NCBI GenBank assembly: GCA_024304985.1
Contig: JAMWZC010000007.1
Coordinates: 124,001 to 188,000 of the forward strand
Direction: 5' to 3'
Length of the DNA: 64,000 bases
DNA from: Paracoccaceae bacterium
GTDB lineage: Bacteria; Pseudomonadota; Alphaproteobacteria; Rhodobacterales; Rhodobacteraceae
The notes below the pieces were generated by a model. That model was not told where the DNA came from. It did no database searches and saw nothing but the letters and a program-made list of their open reading frames with translations. The stretch's first letter is position 1. Every line of letters starts with the position of its first letter. Shown in pieces: positions 51,392 to 61,569 of the stretch. The position numbers and the translations under genes were made by a program.

Positions 51392-51978
51392 CAGCCACCA
51401 CGCCGCAAGATGTGATCGCTGACACCACTGACCCACGTGATGCGCTGCCCACACATCTGCCTGCGCTGCGCGCCTTTGCGATCAGCCTGACAGGCAATGT
51501 GGCGCTGGCCGATGACATGGTGCAGGACACGATCGTCAAGGCCTGGACCAATATCGAAAGCTTCAAGCCCGGCACCAATATGCGCGCCTGGCTGTTCACG
51601 ATCCTGCGCAACACCTTTTATTCCTATCGGCGCAAGCACAAGCGCGAGCAGCCGGACCCCGAGGGGATTCACGCGGCGGGGCTGTATGAAAAGCCCGCCC
51701 ATGACAGCAAACTGGCGATGACAGATTTCCGCGTCGCCTTTGCCAAACTGTCGGACGAGCATCGCGAGGTTCTGCTGCTTGTCGGTGCCTCGGGCTTCTC
51801 GACCCACGAGGCGGCAGAGATGATCGGTATTGCCGAGGGCACCGTGAAAAGCCGCGCCAGCCGCGCGAGGGCGCGGCTTTGCGCGCTGCTTGGCATGGAG
51901 GTGGGAGAGCATATGCTGGACGGAATCGACGGTTCGACGGCGGCGGTCATGTCCAAATCGGGCACGCAGGCCGCATGA
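51388..51978 (+). CDS. ecfG: ECF RNA polymerase sigma factor EcfG
   Basis: A 196-residue ECF15-type sigma factor. Region 2 is DDMVQDTIVKAWTNIESFKP through the NTFYSYRRKHKRE part, and region 4 is LSDEHREVLLLVGASGFSTH then AEGTVKSRASRARARL. It drives the general stress regulon from GGAAC-type promoters, including its own. It is coupled to nepR upstream and to a histidine kinase downstream. Confidence 0.94.
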   Translation: MTATTPQDVIADTTDPRDALPTHLPALRAFAISLTGNVALADDMVQDTIVKAWTNIESFKPGTNMRAWLFTILRNTFYSYRRKHKREQPDPEGIHAAGLYEKPAHDSKLAMTDFRVAFAKLSDEHREVLLLVGASGFSTHEAAEMIGIAEGTVKSRASRARARLCALLGMEVGEHMLDGIDGSTAAVMSKSGTQAA

Positions 51979-53852
51979 GCACTGCGCTTGTTCGGCTGAA
52001 ACGCCTGCCGGCGCGGCTTGGCGTGCGACTGGCGCTGCTGTTGTCGATGGCGCTTCTGCCGGTGGGTTTGATCGCGGTCCTGCAATCCATCACCCTGCTG
52101 AAGGAGGCGCGGGCCAGATCCGAAGCCGCTCTGATGGGCGATACCTTGATGATCGTGCAGTCCGAACTGCGCCTGATCCAGCGGGCACAGGGCATGGCCG
52201 CAGCCATCGCGGGCGAGGTCTGGGATATCCCCGACACGCTGCCGGATCTGGCCAACGGCGAGAACCCTCTGGACAGGTGTACCCGGATCCTGCCGCTGGT
52301 GCAGGCGCAACTGGCGCAAGAGGCCGATGCTGTGATCATCGGGGCGGACGGGCGTGTGATCTGCCCGCCCAGCGTCACGGTCGACAATCTGGACGGCACC
52401 GCCCTGTTTGAAAAGCTGATGCAAAACGGCGAGCCGGATGTGGTTCTGGACAGCGAGGGGTTGCTTGGCACGGGATCGGCCATCGTCATCAGCCATCCGA
52501 TTACCCGCCCCGCCACGCGGATCGATGCGGCCGATACCGTCTTGGCTGTCGTGTCGATCGTGCTGCCGCATATGTCGCTGAACGAGAATTCCAGCTTCCC
52601 CCCCGACAACCTGCCGCTTCCCATGCCCGAAGGACAAGGCGCGGCGATCCTGACTTTCAATGCCAAAGGCGAGGTGTTGACTTCGTCGCAAGGCATGGAC
52701 GGTGTGAACCAGTTGCTGCCGCGCAACCGCGCCCTCAAGGCTTTGGTCGGGGCACGGCCGCTGGCCTTTACCGGGCGGTCGAATTACGGGCTGGAAAGGA
52801 CCTATTCCGTCGTGCCGCTGATCGAAGAGAACCTTTACGCGCTTGGCACATGGCCCAGCGAGGGGAACCGGATACAGGCGCTGGACGCCCTGCCCGCGGC
52901 GATGTTTCCTGCGCTGATGTGGACGGCCAGCCTGATCGTGGGCTGGCTGGCGGCAGGTCAGCTGGTGACGCGCCATGTCTACCGGTTGCGCGGCGCCATC
53001 GGGGCCTTTGCGGGCGGCGACAGGGCGGTGCGGCCCATCGACGTTTCGGGGGCGCCACTGGAACTGCGACAGCTGTCGGATGCGTTCATGCAGATGACCC
53101 ATACGGTGCTGCATGACGAGGCTGAACTTGAGGATGCCGTTCACCAGAAAGAGGTTCTGCTGCGCGAGGTGCATCACCGGGTGAAGAACAACCTTCAATT
53201 GATCGCCTCGATCCTGAACATGCAGATACGGCAAGCCCGGTCGCCTGAGGCCAAATGGCTGATGAAGGGGGTCCGTGACCGGGTGATGAGTCTGGCCACG
53301 ATTCACCGAGGATTGTATCAGACCAGTGGATTGACCGATATCCGGGCGGATGAGCTTTTGTCGGATATCCTGCGGCAGTTGGTCAACATGGCCACGGGAC
53401 CGGGTCGCCGCATGACCATCGAGCAAGATTTCGAACCTGTTCGCCTGACCCCGGATCAGGCGGTGCCGCTTTCCCTGTTTCTGACCGAAGCGCTGACAAA
53501 TGCGATGAAGTATGCCGGACAGGACGGAGATACCCTGCCCTATCTGGACGTGCGCCTGAAAAGCATATCGGACACGCGCGCCATTCTGAGCATCGTCAAC
53601 AGCATGGGCAAGACGCCCTCACCCGAAGCCGAACTGGCCGGAGATCTGGACGAGCCGACAGGGCTTGGATCGCAACTGCTGGAAGCTTTCGCCCAGCAGA
53701 TCGGGGGCGAGTTGCGGCGTGAGGAAAGCGCGGGGCGCTATTCCCTTGAGATGGAGTTCACCCTTGCGGCGCTGAGTGATGCCGAGGCGCGCAACGCGCC
53801 GGATGAAGCAAGGGACGCCGACGGGGAAGCCCCGCAGGGTGAGGACAGCTGA
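51975..53852 (+). CDS. HWE/HisKA_2-family sensor histidine kinase
   Basis: A 625-residue membrane sensor. Transmembrane segments lie near residues 15-36 and 313-333 and enclose an extracytoplasmic sensor domain of ~275 residues. A HAMP-like region follows, then the phosphorylation box LREVHHRVKNNLQLIAS (His401 by ExxHR alignment) and an HATPase with VPLSLFLTEALTNAMKYA. The ATG at 51975 overlaps the ecfG stop. By position it is likely the PhyK-type kinase that phosphorylates PhyR. The signal sensed is not readable. Confidence 0.92.
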   Translation: MSTALVRLKRLPARLGVRLALLLSMALLPVGLIAVLQSITLLKEARARSEAALMGDTLMIVQSELRLIQRAQGMAAAIAGEVWDIPDTLPDLANGENPLDRCTRILPLVQAQLAQEADAVIIGADGRVICPPSVTVDNLDGTALFEKLMQNGEPDVVLDSEGLLGTGSAIVISHPITRPATRIDAADTVLAVVSIVLPHMSLNENSSFPPDNLPLPMPEGQGAAILTFNAKGEVLTSSQGMDGVNQLLPRNRALKALVGARPLAFTGRSNYGLERTYSVVPLIEENLYALGTWPSEGNRIQALDALPAAMFPALMWTASLIVGWLAAGQLVTRHVYRLRGAIGAFAGGDRAVRPIDVSGAPLELRQLSDAFMQMTHTVLHDEAELEDAVHQKEVLLREVHHRVKNNLQLIASILNMQIRQARSPEAKWLMKGVRDRVMSLATIHRGLYQTSGLTDIRADELLSDILRQLVNMATGPGRRMTIEQDFEPVRLTPDQAVPLSLFLTEALTNAMKYAGQDGDTLPYLDVRLKSISDTRAILSIVNSMGKTPSPEAELAGDLDEPTGLGSQLLEAFAQQIGGELRREESAGRYSLEMEFTLAALSDAEARNAPDEARDADGEAPQGEDS

Positions 53853-53860
53853 GCCATCAC

Positions 53861-53898
53861 AGGCAAGGGCGCGTAGCAGGTGTCCTTGCCTTGTTTTG
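53861..53898 (+). terminator. Terminator after the EcfG operon kinase
   Basis: AGGCAAGG (53861-53868) and CCTTGCCT (53884-53891) form an 8-bp perfect stem around a 15-base loop, followed by TGTTTTG. It begins 8 bases after the kinase stop and would separate this operon from the next kinase gene. Confidence 0.6.
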
Positions 53899-54045
53899 CA
53901 TCATCCGGTGCAGAAATGCGGGTATGCCGCGCAATCTTCTATCGCTTTCCTGACCTGTGGCCATTAGCATCGGCTGCATGTATTTCGCGTGCTTCCCATC
54001 GGTTCCGTTTTGACCCCTCAACCGCCGCGCCTCTAGGAAGAACGT

Positions 54046-56616
54046 ATGACCGAACGGCCCGACACGGACCGGCAGCCTGCTCCGGACAGATGGCGTGCCC
54101 TGATGCGTCCCACGAATCTTGCAGTCATTCTGGCGTTGCTGGTGATCACCGGCCTGTGGGTCGCTGCTGAAATCCGCAACAGGATGTTTCATGCACAGGA
54201 GTTGCGGATCGACCTGCTTCAGGATCTGACCGTTCTGCGCACGCAGCTTGAAGGCACAGTCAATGCCGATGTGCAGCTGGTGCGTGGCCTGATTGCGACC
54301 TTGATCACTGAGCCCGATATGCAGCAGGACCGTTTTGCCAGCATCGCCGCCGGCCTGATCGGCAGCGATACGGTGGTGCGGAATGTGGCTGCGGCACCCG
54401 ATATGGTGATCCGGATGGTCTATCCGGTCGCGGGGAACGAGGCTGCCATCGGACTGGATTACCTTGCCAACGACGTGCAGCGGGATGCTGCGATCCGTGC
54501 GCGGGACACTGGCGAGCTGGTGCTGGCCGGGCCTGTCGATCTGGTGCAGGGCGGCACGGGATTTGTCGGGCGTTTCCCGGTTTTCGTCCCCAGCCCGGGG
54601 GAAGAGCCACGTTTCTGGGGTATCGTCTCGGCGGTGCTGGACGAACAGTCGCTGTATCGCGAGGCGGGTTTGCTGAACCCGGATCTGACGATGCGGATCG
54701 CCCTGTCGGGGCGTGACGGTCTTGTCGGGCGAGGAGATGTCTTCTTTGGCGATCCATCCATCATGGACGAAGACCCGGTGACATTGTCGGTGCTGCTGCC
54801 CAGCGGCAGTTGGCGGATTTCAGCGGTGCCGGTTGAAGGCTGGAACACTGTCCCGCCCAGCACGCCCATCCTGCGCGGGGTCATGCTGGCGGCCGGATTG
54901 CTGCTGTTGCTGCCAAGCGTTCTGATGGGGCGCCTGATCGAGGAGCGGCAGCGCAACATCGCCGATCTGCAATCGTCCAACGCAGCGCTGAGCGATCAGA
55001 TGACCGCGCTGGAAGAGGCGCGCGCCAGACAGCAGACGACCGAGCACCAGTTGCGGGAGGCGCTGGAGAGGCAGGAACAGATCAACGCCCATTTCTTGGA
55101 AGTGACCGAGATCAGCCGGTCATGGGTCTGGGAGCAGGATGCCGATCTGCGCTTCACGCATCTGTCGAGCGGCTTTGCCTCGGTTACGGGGTTCAGTCCG
55201 GATGACCTTCTGGGCAAGACCCGCGCCGAATTCCGCGCGACATGGTCCAATGTTCTGAGTGGCACCGATTGGGCGTGGCTGGAGGAGCGGATCAGAAACC
55301 ACGAACCGTTCAGCGAATTCAGCTACGGCTTCCGTGCCAAGGACGGGCGTGATCTGTGGCTGATGATCAGCGGCACGCCGATCCTGGACGCCGAGGGGCA
55401 GTTCGCGGGGTATCGCGGGGCGGGAGCGGATGTCACCAGTATCCATGCCGCCGTGGTTGAGGCCGAACAGGCCAATCGCGTCAAGTCGATGTTCCTTGCC
55501 AATATGAGCCATGAGATCCGCACGCCGATGAACGGCATTCTGGGGATGGCCGAGATCCTTGAGCGGTCGCTTGAGGAACCGGCGCAGAAGCAGATGATCG
55601 GTGTGATCCGCAGCAGCGGCGAGTCCCTGATGGCGATCCTGAACGATATTCTGGATCTGTCCAAGATCGAGGCTGACAAGCTGGAACTGGAGGTCATCCC
55701 GTTCCGGCTGGACGAGGTGGCATTGCGGATCGAGGCGCTGCATCGCCTCAAGGCGCAGGACAAGGGTTTGAGGCTTGAGGTCTTTACCGACAGCCGCGCC
55801 AGCCTGCCCCGCATGGGTGATCCGCATCGGGTGACGCAGATCCTGCACAACCTTGTCAGCAATGCGATCAAGTTCACCGACAAGGGCAAGGTCACGGTCT
55901 GGATCAGCGTGCTGCGCGGCGATGATGTGCAGATCGAGGTGGTCGATACAGGTATCGGCATGACTCAGGCGCAGCAGGAAAGAGTTTTTGATGAATTCGT
56001 GCAAGCCGATGGGTCGATGACCCGGCGGTTCGGCGGCACCGGTCTGGGCATGTCCATCGTGCGAAGCCTGACGGGCATGATGGGCGGGACATTGAGCCTT
56101 CAGTCCGAAATGGGGAGCGGCACCCGTATCAAGGTGACGTTGTCGCTGCCCGAAGCGCGGAGCGAAAGCGCCGTCACCACCCTCGCACCACGGGCCGCAT
56201 CCACGCTTGACCTGAGCGGACGGCGCATCCTTGCCGCGGATGACAACGAAGTGAACCTTGATGTGCTGGCGGCCATGCTGGAGGATACGGGGGTCTCTCT
56301 GGTGCTGGCCCGCAACGGGAAGCAGGCAGTCGAGACCTTCAAGGACGGGTCCTTCGACATGCTTTTGCTGGATATTTCTATGCCGGTGATCGACGGCCCC
56401 GCAGCCTTGCGGCAAATGGCGGAGATCGCTGCGCGCGAGGGGCGCTATCTGCCACCTGCCATTGCCTTCACTGCCAATCTGATGCCGCATCAGATCGCCG
56501 AACATCTGGCCGCCGGGTTTGTCGATGTGATTGCCAAGCCGGTGAAGCGGCAATTGCTTTTCGAGCAGATCGAGCGCCATCTGACTGCTGCTGACGTACA
56601 GCAGGTCAAGGCATGA
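54046..56616 (+). CDS. Hybrid sensor histidine kinase with CHASE-like and PAS domains and a receiver
   Basis: An 856-residue hybrid kinase. A first transmembrane segment (residues ~24-42) precedes a CHASE-like periplasmic sensor (to ~270) and a second transmembrane segment (~285-306). A coiled coil follows, then a PAS domain (~350-470), HisKA with His489 (ANMSHEIRTPMNG), an HATPase (VDTGIGMTQAQQERVFDEF, FGGTGLGMSI) and a C-terminal receiver with Asp776 (MLLLDISMPVID). AGGAAGAACG precedes the ATG. It probably senses an extracytoplasmic ligand; its partner regulator is not identified here. Confidence 0.92.
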   Translation: MTERPDTDRQPAPDRWRALMRPTNLAVILALLVITGLWVAAEIRNRMFHAQELRIDLLQDLTVLRTQLEGTVNADVQLVRGLIATLITEPDMQQDRFASIAAGLIGSDTVVRNVAAAPDMVIRMVYPVAGNEAAIGLDYLANDVQRDAAIRARDTGELVLAGPVDLVQGGTGFVGRFPVFVPSPGEEPRFWGIVSAVLDEQSLYREAGLLNPDLTMRIALSGRDGLVGRGDVFFGDPSIMDEDPVTLSVLLPSGSWRISAVPVEGWNTVPPSTPILRGVMLAAGLLLLLPSVLMGRLIEERQRNIADLQSSNAALSDQMTALEEARARQQTTEHQLREALERQEQINAHFLEVTEISRSWVWEQDADLRFTHLSSGFASVTGFSPDDLLGKTRAEFRATWSNVLSGTDWAWLEERIRNHEPFSEFSYGFRAKDGRDLWLMISGTPILDAEGQFAGYRGAGADVTSIHAAVVEAEQANRVKSMFLANMSHEIRTPMNGILGMAEILERSLEEPAQKQMIGVIRSSGESLMAILNDILDLSKIEADKLELEVIPFRLDEVALRIEALHRLKAQDKGLRLEVFTDSRASLPRMGDPHRVTQILHNLVSNAIKFTDKGKVTVWISVLRGDDVQIEVVDTGIGMTQAQQERVFDEFVQADGSMTRRFGGTGLGMSIVRSLTGMMGGTLSLQSEMGSGTRIKVTLSLPEARSESAVTTLAPRAASTLDLSGRRILAADDNEVNLDVLAAMLEDTGVSLVLARNGKQAVETFKDGSFDMLLLDISMPVIDGPAALRQMAEIAAREGRYLPPAIAFTANLMPHQIAEHLAAGFVDVIAKPVKRQLLFEQIERHLTAADVQQVKA

Positions 56617-56889
56617 GGGTTGCCCAGCGGTAAAGTCAGAAAAGGCCATCCAACGGGCGAAGGACAGACGCCGGACGGTCTGTTTGGGAACCGTGGCAGA
56701 TTATCCTCATGATTGAGCGGAAAATGGCGTGTTCGACCGATGATTGGACGTTCGGCCCTAGTATCCGCCATTAGCGATATTGTAGATACTCCTTTAGCCC
56801 GACACAGGTCACCATGGGGCCAGGCGACTTCCGTCTGCGACAAAGGCCAAGTATGCGGAATGGTGAGGTTTTAGCTGGAAGCCAGAATC

Positions 56890-58119
56890 TTGGGAAAAAT
56901 CAACACGTACGAATCGTTGGGACTTGTCGCGGAACACAGGCATCTGCGACTGGATGCCATCACGCGGTTGGCCACGACGGTGATCGGTGCCCCGGTTGCC
57001 ATGGTGTCCGTGATGCAGCCACATCTTGGACGTCAGTTCATTTCCTCGTGGGAGGGGTTGCCCGATGATCTGGCCGAGGCGCGGCAAGTGCCGTTGGACC
57101 TGTCGATCTGTCGCCATGTGCAGGAAAGTGGCAAGACGGTCGTGATTCAGGACCTGCTGGACGATCCGCGCACCGCAGCGAATGCTTTGGTGCAGGCACA
57201 TGGCCTGCGCTCCTATATCGGTGTGCCGATCCATACCACGGCAGGTCAAACCATCGGCGCGCTCTGCTGTATCAAGACAGAGGTCTGCGACTGGACCGAC
57301 AGCCAGATCGAGACGATGGAGCAACTGGCCGCTTGCGTGGACGACCTGATCGCGCTGAAGACCCTTCAGATCGAAGAGCAGAAGGCCAATCGCAAGCTCA
57401 GGGCGATTGCGGGGGCAAGGTCCAGTTTCGTCACCCATATCAGCCACGAGATCCGGACGCCTCTGACGGGGATGGTCGGTTCGATCCGTCTGCTGGACAA
57501 GTTGCACCTGACCGGCATGGCGGGGGATCTGGTTGCCCTCTTGAACCGCTCATCGCTGCGATTGCTGGATATCGTGAATGACACGATGGATCTGTCGCGG
57601 ATGGATGCGGGCACGTTCCGGATTGCGCAGGACGACTGTGATCTGCACGGGATCGCGCAGGATATTGTTGACAGCCATCGCCCGGCTGCGGCGCTCAAGT
57701 CGGTCGATGTATGGGTCAGCGGAGATCTGTCGGGACTGACCTATCTGGTCGACCGGATGGCGCTGGCGTCGGTTCTGGACAACCTTTTTGCCAATGCGGT
57801 CAAGTTCACCGAGAAGGGTCATGCCGGGATCAGGCTGTCGCATGACAGCTATGGCAATGTGAAGATCGAGGTTGCGGATACCGGGATCGGGATCCCTGCG
57901 GCCTTGCAGGGTGCCATATTTGACGAATTCGAACAGGCTGGTCCACGCATTGCACGCAAATACGGTGGCACGGGTCTTGGCATGGCGATGGTCAAGCGGT
58001 TGGTCGAGTTGATGGATGGCGAGATTGATCTGGTCAGCCAGCCCGGTCACGGCACGACGATCACGATTGTATTGCCACTTGAATCGTCGAACACGGGTGC
58101 TGTTGAACGGATCGCCTGA
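56890..58119 (+). CDS. GAF-domain sensor histidine kinase (TTG start)
   Basis: A 409-residue soluble kinase. Residues ~15-150 are a GAF domain (RLATTVIGAPVAMVSVMQPH, HVQESGKTVVIQDLLDDPRT) and the rest is HisKA with His186 (FVTHISHEIRTPLTG) plus HATPase (VADTGIGIPAALQGAIFDEF, YGGTGLGMAMV). No receiver domain is present. The first usable start is TTG at 56890 with GGAAG 8 bases upstream; an in-frame stop (TAG) lies 18 bases before it, so the start cannot lie further upstream. It follows the hybrid kinase after 273 bases and may be a separate transcript. Confidence 0.88.
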   Translation: MGKINTYESLGLVAEHRHLRLDAITRLATTVIGAPVAMVSVMQPHLGRQFISSWEGLPDDLAEARQVPLDLSICRHVQESGKTVVIQDLLDDPRTAANALVQAHGLRSYIGVPIHTTAGQTIGALCCIKTEVCDWTDSQIETMEQLAACVDDLIALKTLQIEEQKANRKLRAIAGARSSFVTHISHEIRTPLTGMVGSIRLLDKLHLTGMAGDLVALLNRSSLRLLDIVNDTMDLSRMDAGTFRIAQDDCDLHGIAQDIVDSHRPAAALKSVDVWVSGDLSGLTYLVDRMALASVLDNLFANAVKFTEKGHAGIRLSHDSYGNVKIEVADTGIGIPAALQGAIFDEFEQAGPRIARKYGGTGLGMAMVKRLVELMDGEIDLVSQPGHGTTITIVLPLESSNTGAVERIA

Positions 58120-58137
58120 GAAGAGGCCCGCCCGTTG

Positions 58138-59058
58138 TCACACCACGCCAGAGGCGGCCAGATGGATCTGGCGCACCAGCGCTTCGATCGCGGGATCGGG
58201 TTCGTCCTTATTGGGCAACAAAAGCCCGTAGCGACCGATGAAGCCTTCCAGCGGAACGTCTATCTCGGCGATCATGCCGGTTTCGATATAGAACTGCGCG
58301 ACAGACCGCGGCAACACCGCCAGAAAGGCACTGCGGCTGATCATGACTGTCGTCATCAGCATGGACGCCGTTTCCAGCCTGTTCACCGGCAGCGGCAGAC
58401 CCGCCCGGGCAAAGGCCAGCTCGATAGACGTTCTCATGGGGCTGGGCCTTGGTTGTAGGATCCACTCGAAACCTTGCAGGGTTTGCAAAGACAGATCGGC
58501 CTGTCCTATCAACGGATGGTGCGCGGCGGCGACGATGGACAGTTCCTCAAGCCAGAGGGGTTCAAACCGGATATTGCCCATATCCAGATGTTCGACCGGC
58601 CGCCCGAGGGCCAGATCGAGTTGACCTTCGTTCATGGCGGCAATCAGGTGGTCCGAGGTCGAAACGGTCAGGTTTACCAAAGGTCCCGCGCCATCGGTCA
58701 TGACCGTTGAAAAGATACGGGTCAGCACATCGGGCACGGCTTCCATGATCGCGCCCAGACGGACGGTGCCCAATTCACCGCGCGCCATGGCATCGACCTG
58801 CGATTTCAATCGGGCGGTTTCCGACAGGATCGTGCGAGCGTGACGGGCCACGGCCAGACCGAAAGACGTGGGCTCCATTCCCTTGACGCCGCGATGGAAC
58901 AGTTCGACCCCCAGCGTGCGCTCCACCTCTTTCAGAAGTTTGGTGGCGCCGGGCTGAGAAAGGTTCAGATCTCGGGCCGATGCATGCAGGTTGCGTGTCT
59001 CGGTCAGGCTGGCCACCAGCGCAAGCTGCTTGAAGCGCAGGCGCGACAGGGTCGCCAT
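58138..59058 (-). CDS. LysR-family transcription regulator
   Basis: A 306-residue LysR regulator. The N-terminal HTH is QLALVASLTETRNLHASARD and LSQPGATKLLKEVERTLGVE, and the rest is the effector-binding domain (GTVRLGAIMEAVPDVL). The ATG at 59058 gives the usual length, while an upstream open frame extends into the terminator region. It is transcribed in the same direction as the sugar-acid genes and lies just downstream of them, so it is the probable local regulator, though it may be on its own transcript. Confidence 0.9.
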   Translation of the reverse strand: MATLSRLRFKQLALVASLTETRNLHASARDLNLSQPGATKLLKEVERTLGVELFHRGVKGMEPTSFGLAVARHARTILSETARLKSQVDAMARGELGTVRLGAIMEAVPDVLTRIFSTVMTDGAGPLVNLTVSTSDHLIAAMNEGQLDLALGRPVEHLDMGNIRFEPLWLEELSIVAAAHHPLIGQADLSLQTLQGFEWILQPRPSPMRTSIELAFARAGLPLPVNRLETASMLMTTVMISRSAFLAVLPRSVAQFYIETGMIAEIDVPLEGFIGRYGLLLPNKDEPDPAIEALVRQIHLAASGVV

Positions 59059-59191
59059 GTCAAAACCGCTATGCACGCTGAATGTCCTTCGCGACGCGGG
59101 GCGCTGCACCTCGGGCCGGTCCGGGTCGGTCGCCACTGAAGAACAGTCTAGCATTCGCATCTGTCGGTTTTCGAGCCTTAACTTCATGTGA

Positions 59192-59222
59192 AAGGGAAAG
59201 GCCCGGCCCCATACGGGGCCGG
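59192..59222 (-). terminator. Terminator of the sugar-acid operon
   Basis: CCGGCCCC (59203-59210) and GGGGCCGG (59215-59222) form an 8-bp stem around ATAC. On the - strand it is followed by GCCTTTCCCTTTC. It starts 5 bases past the dehydratase stop (59228). Confidence 0.75.
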
Positions 59223-59227
59223 ACGGT

Positions 59228-60139
59228 TCAATGCCCCCAGCGCAAGACCAGAGGATCCAGAGGGCGCAGCAGGCTGATCAGCCGACTGCGGATCTCGGGG
59301 TGCAGCGGGTCGATCGGATGGCGACAGTATTCCGAGCGGATCACGCCGCCTTCCACCATGGCGGCCTTGCAGGACCGCCAACCGCATTGGCGGTTTTCAT
59401 GGTTCACCGCAGGCAGGATGCGGGCATAGCCAGCGACCGCCGCGTCGATCCGGCCTGCATGGTAGTCGGTGATCACGGGCTTGATCTGATCGACGATCAT
59501 GCCCGAAGTCATCGATCCGGTGGCACCTGCGTCCAGATCGGCCAGCAGAGTGATCGCTTCCTCGCCGTCAAACGGGCCTTCGATGGCGTCACCACCTTCG
59601 GCAATCAGCGCGCGCAGCTTGTTTGCGGCCTGCGGCACCTCGATCTTGAAGAGTTTCACCATCTCGATCTCGCGCGCCATCTTGACCAGCAAGGGCACGG
59701 GCAGATCGACGCCGGACATGGGGGCATCCTGTATCATGATGGGGATGCCCACCTCGCCCACGGCCTGAAACTGCTCGAAGGTCTGCTTGGGATTCCCCTT
59801 CAAAACCGCGCCGTGATAGGGCGGCATCATCATCACCATCGCCGCGCCCAGATCCTTGGCATAGCGCGCGCGTTCGACCGCGATCTGTGTGGCGAAATGG
59901 CTGATCGTGACGATCACGGGCACGCGGCCCGCTACATGATCAAGGCAAAGGCGTGTCAGCATCGCGCGTTCGTCATCGGCGATCAGGAACTGCTCCGAGA
60001 AATTGGCAAGGATGCAGATTCCATCCGCGCCCTGGTCAATCAGGCAGTCAAGGACGCGGCGCATCCCTTCGGTGTCGATGCTGCCATCGTCGAGAAAGGG
60101 TGTTGGCGCGACGGGCCATATTCCAGTGTATTTGCTCAT
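59228..60139 (-). CDS. L-2-keto-3-deoxyarabonate dehydratase-type enzyme (DapA/DHDPS superfamily)
   Basis: A 303-residue DHDPS-superfamily lyase. The motif LANFSEQF near residues 45-52 replaces the usual GTTGE, and the C-terminal DPLVLRWGH and NHENRQ are wording I remember from AraD-type L-KDA dehydratases. Tyr108 (MMPPYHG) and the Schiff-base Lys165 (LFKIEVP) are the active-site pair. It would convert 2-keto-3-deoxypentonate to 2-oxoglutarate semialdehyde. Its ATG overlaps the aldehyde dehydrogenase stop, fitting the next pathway step. Confidence 0.9.
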   Translation of the reverse strand: MSKYTGIWPVAPTPFLDDGSIDTEGMRRVLDCLIDQGADGICILANFSEQFLIADDERAMLTRLCLDHVAGRVPVIVTISHFATQIAVERARYAKDLGAAMVMMMPPYHGAVLKGNPKQTFEQFQAVGEVGIPIMIQDAPMSGVDLPVPLLVKMAREIEMVKLFKIEVPQAANKLRALIAEGGDAIEGPFDGEEAITLLADLDAGATGSMTSGMIVDQIKPVITDYHAGRIDAAVAGYARILPAVNHENRQCGWRSCKAAMVEGGVIRSEYCRHPIDPLHPEIRSRLISLLRPLDPLVLRWGH

Positions 60140-61569
60140 GGGGCGACATAGCTCGTTTTGACATGGGTGTAGAATTCACGGGCATAGCTGCCCTGTTCGC
60201 GCGCGCCGTAGCTTGATCCTTTGCGCCCGCCGAAGGGCACGTGGTAATCCACGCCGGCCGTGGGCAGATTGACCATGACCATCCCCGCCTGCGCATGGCG
60301 ACGGAAGTGGCTGGCGTGTTTCAGCGAGGTCGTGCAGATGCCAGCCGACAGGCCGAAGTCCGTGTCATTGGCGGTGGCCAGCGCCGCGTCATAATCCGCG
60401 ACGCGTATCACGCTCGCGCAGGGGCCAAAGATTTCCTCGCGGCTGGAGCGCAGCGCATTGGTGGCCCCGGCAAAGATCGCGGGGCGCTGGAAGTAGCCCT
60501 GCCCGTCCAACGACTCGCCCCCGATCACGTCGCAGCCTTCTTCGCGCGCAAGTTCGACGTAGCGCAGGTTCTGCTCAAGCTGGCTTTGGTCCACCACGGG
60601 GCCGATCTGGGTGGCCGGGTCCAGCGCATCGCCCACGCGCAGGGCGGTGGTCGCGGCGGTCAGCTTGTCCAGAAAGGCATCGTGGATGCGGTCGGTCACG
60701 ATCAGGCGGGACGAGGCCGTGCAGCGTTGCCCGGTGGAATAGAAAGCACCATTCACACAGGCCCCCACCGCAACATCCAGATCGGCGTCGTCCAGCACGA
60801 CCATCGGATTCTTGCCGCCCATTTCCATCTGGACCTTTTTCCCTGCCTCCATGCATTGCAGCCCGATCCGGCGGCCCGTGGCGACCGATCCGGTAAAGCT
60901 GATCGCGTCGATACCGGGATGTTCGACCATGCGCGCACCCACGTTGCTGCCGCGCCCCATGACAAGGTTGAACACCCCGTCCGGGCAGCCGGCCTCCTTG
61001 AGGATGCTGGCGATTTCCCACGCGCAGCCGGGTGTCAGATCCGCTGGTTTCAGGATCACGCAGTTACCGTAGGCCAGCGCGGGTGCCGCCTTCCAGACCG
61101 GGATCGCGATGGGGAAGTTCCACGGTGTGATAAGGCCGACAACACCCAAGGGTTCGCGTTCGACAAAGGCTTCGACGCCCGGACGGACGGATTGCACCAC
61201 ATCCCCGGTCAGGCGGAGTGCCTCGCCTGCGAAGAAGCGGAAGATCTGTGCGGCACGGGTGACCTCGCCGATGCCTTCGGCAAGGGTCTTGCCTTCCTCG
61301 CGTGACAACAGGCGGCCCAGTTCGTCCTTGCGGGCAAGGATGCGGGCCGCCGCCCCTTCCAGCACGTCATGGCGCAGTTGCGGGCTTGCCCAGGCCCAGC
61401 CCGGAAAGGCGGCGCGAGCAGCCTCGACCGCCGCATCGACGCTGGATGCATCGCCGCGCGCGTAATGGCCGATAATGTCGCCAGTATCGGACGGGTTGAT
61501 GTTCGGGGCGGTATCGACACCGGCAACCCATTGGCCGCCGATCAGGTTCTGAAACGGGGCCATGGTCAT
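60136..61569 (-). CDS. Aldehyde dehydrogenase, probable 2-oxoglutarate-semialdehyde dehydrogenase
   Basis: A 477-residue aldehyde dehydrogenase. PWNF is at residues 149-152, Glu249 is in MEMGGKNP and the nucleophile is Cys283 (GQRCTASSR). The wording [20 protein letters not shown] is similar to alpha-ketoglutaric-semialdehyde dehydrogenases. Placement with an L-KDA dehydratase makes oxidation of 2-oxoglutarate semialdehyde to 2-oxoglutarate the likely step. Its ATG (61569) overlaps the enolase-superfamily stop by four bases, and its stop overlaps the dehydratase start. Confidence 0.92.
   Translation of the reverse strand: MTMAPFQNLIGGQWVAGVDTAPNINPSDTGDIIGHYARGDASSVDAAVEAARAAFPGWAWASPQLRHDVLEGAAARILARKDELGRLLSREEGKTLAEGIGEVTRAAQIFRFFAGEALRLTGDVVQSVRPGVEAFVEREPLGVVGLITPWNFPIAIPVWKAAPALAYGNCVILKPADLTPGCAWEIASILKEAGCPDGVFNLVMGRGSNVGARMVEHPGIDAISFTGSVATGRRIGLQCMEAGKKVQMEMGGKNPMVVLDDADLDVAVGACVNGAFYSTGQRCTASSRLIVTDRIHDAFLDKLTAATTALRVGDALDPATQIGPVVDQSQLEQNLRYVELAREEGCDVIGGESLDGQGYFQRPAIFAGATNALRSSREEIFGPCASVIRVADYDAALATANDTDFGLSAGICTTSLKHASHFRRHAQAGMVMVNLPTAGVDYHVPFGGRKGSSYGAREQGSYAREFYTHVKTSYVAP

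Noticed and set aside
56760-56790. AGTATC / GATACT inverted repeat before the GAF kinase
   Set aside because: A 6-bp match with a 19-base spacer is within chance expectation and has no supporting promoter element.
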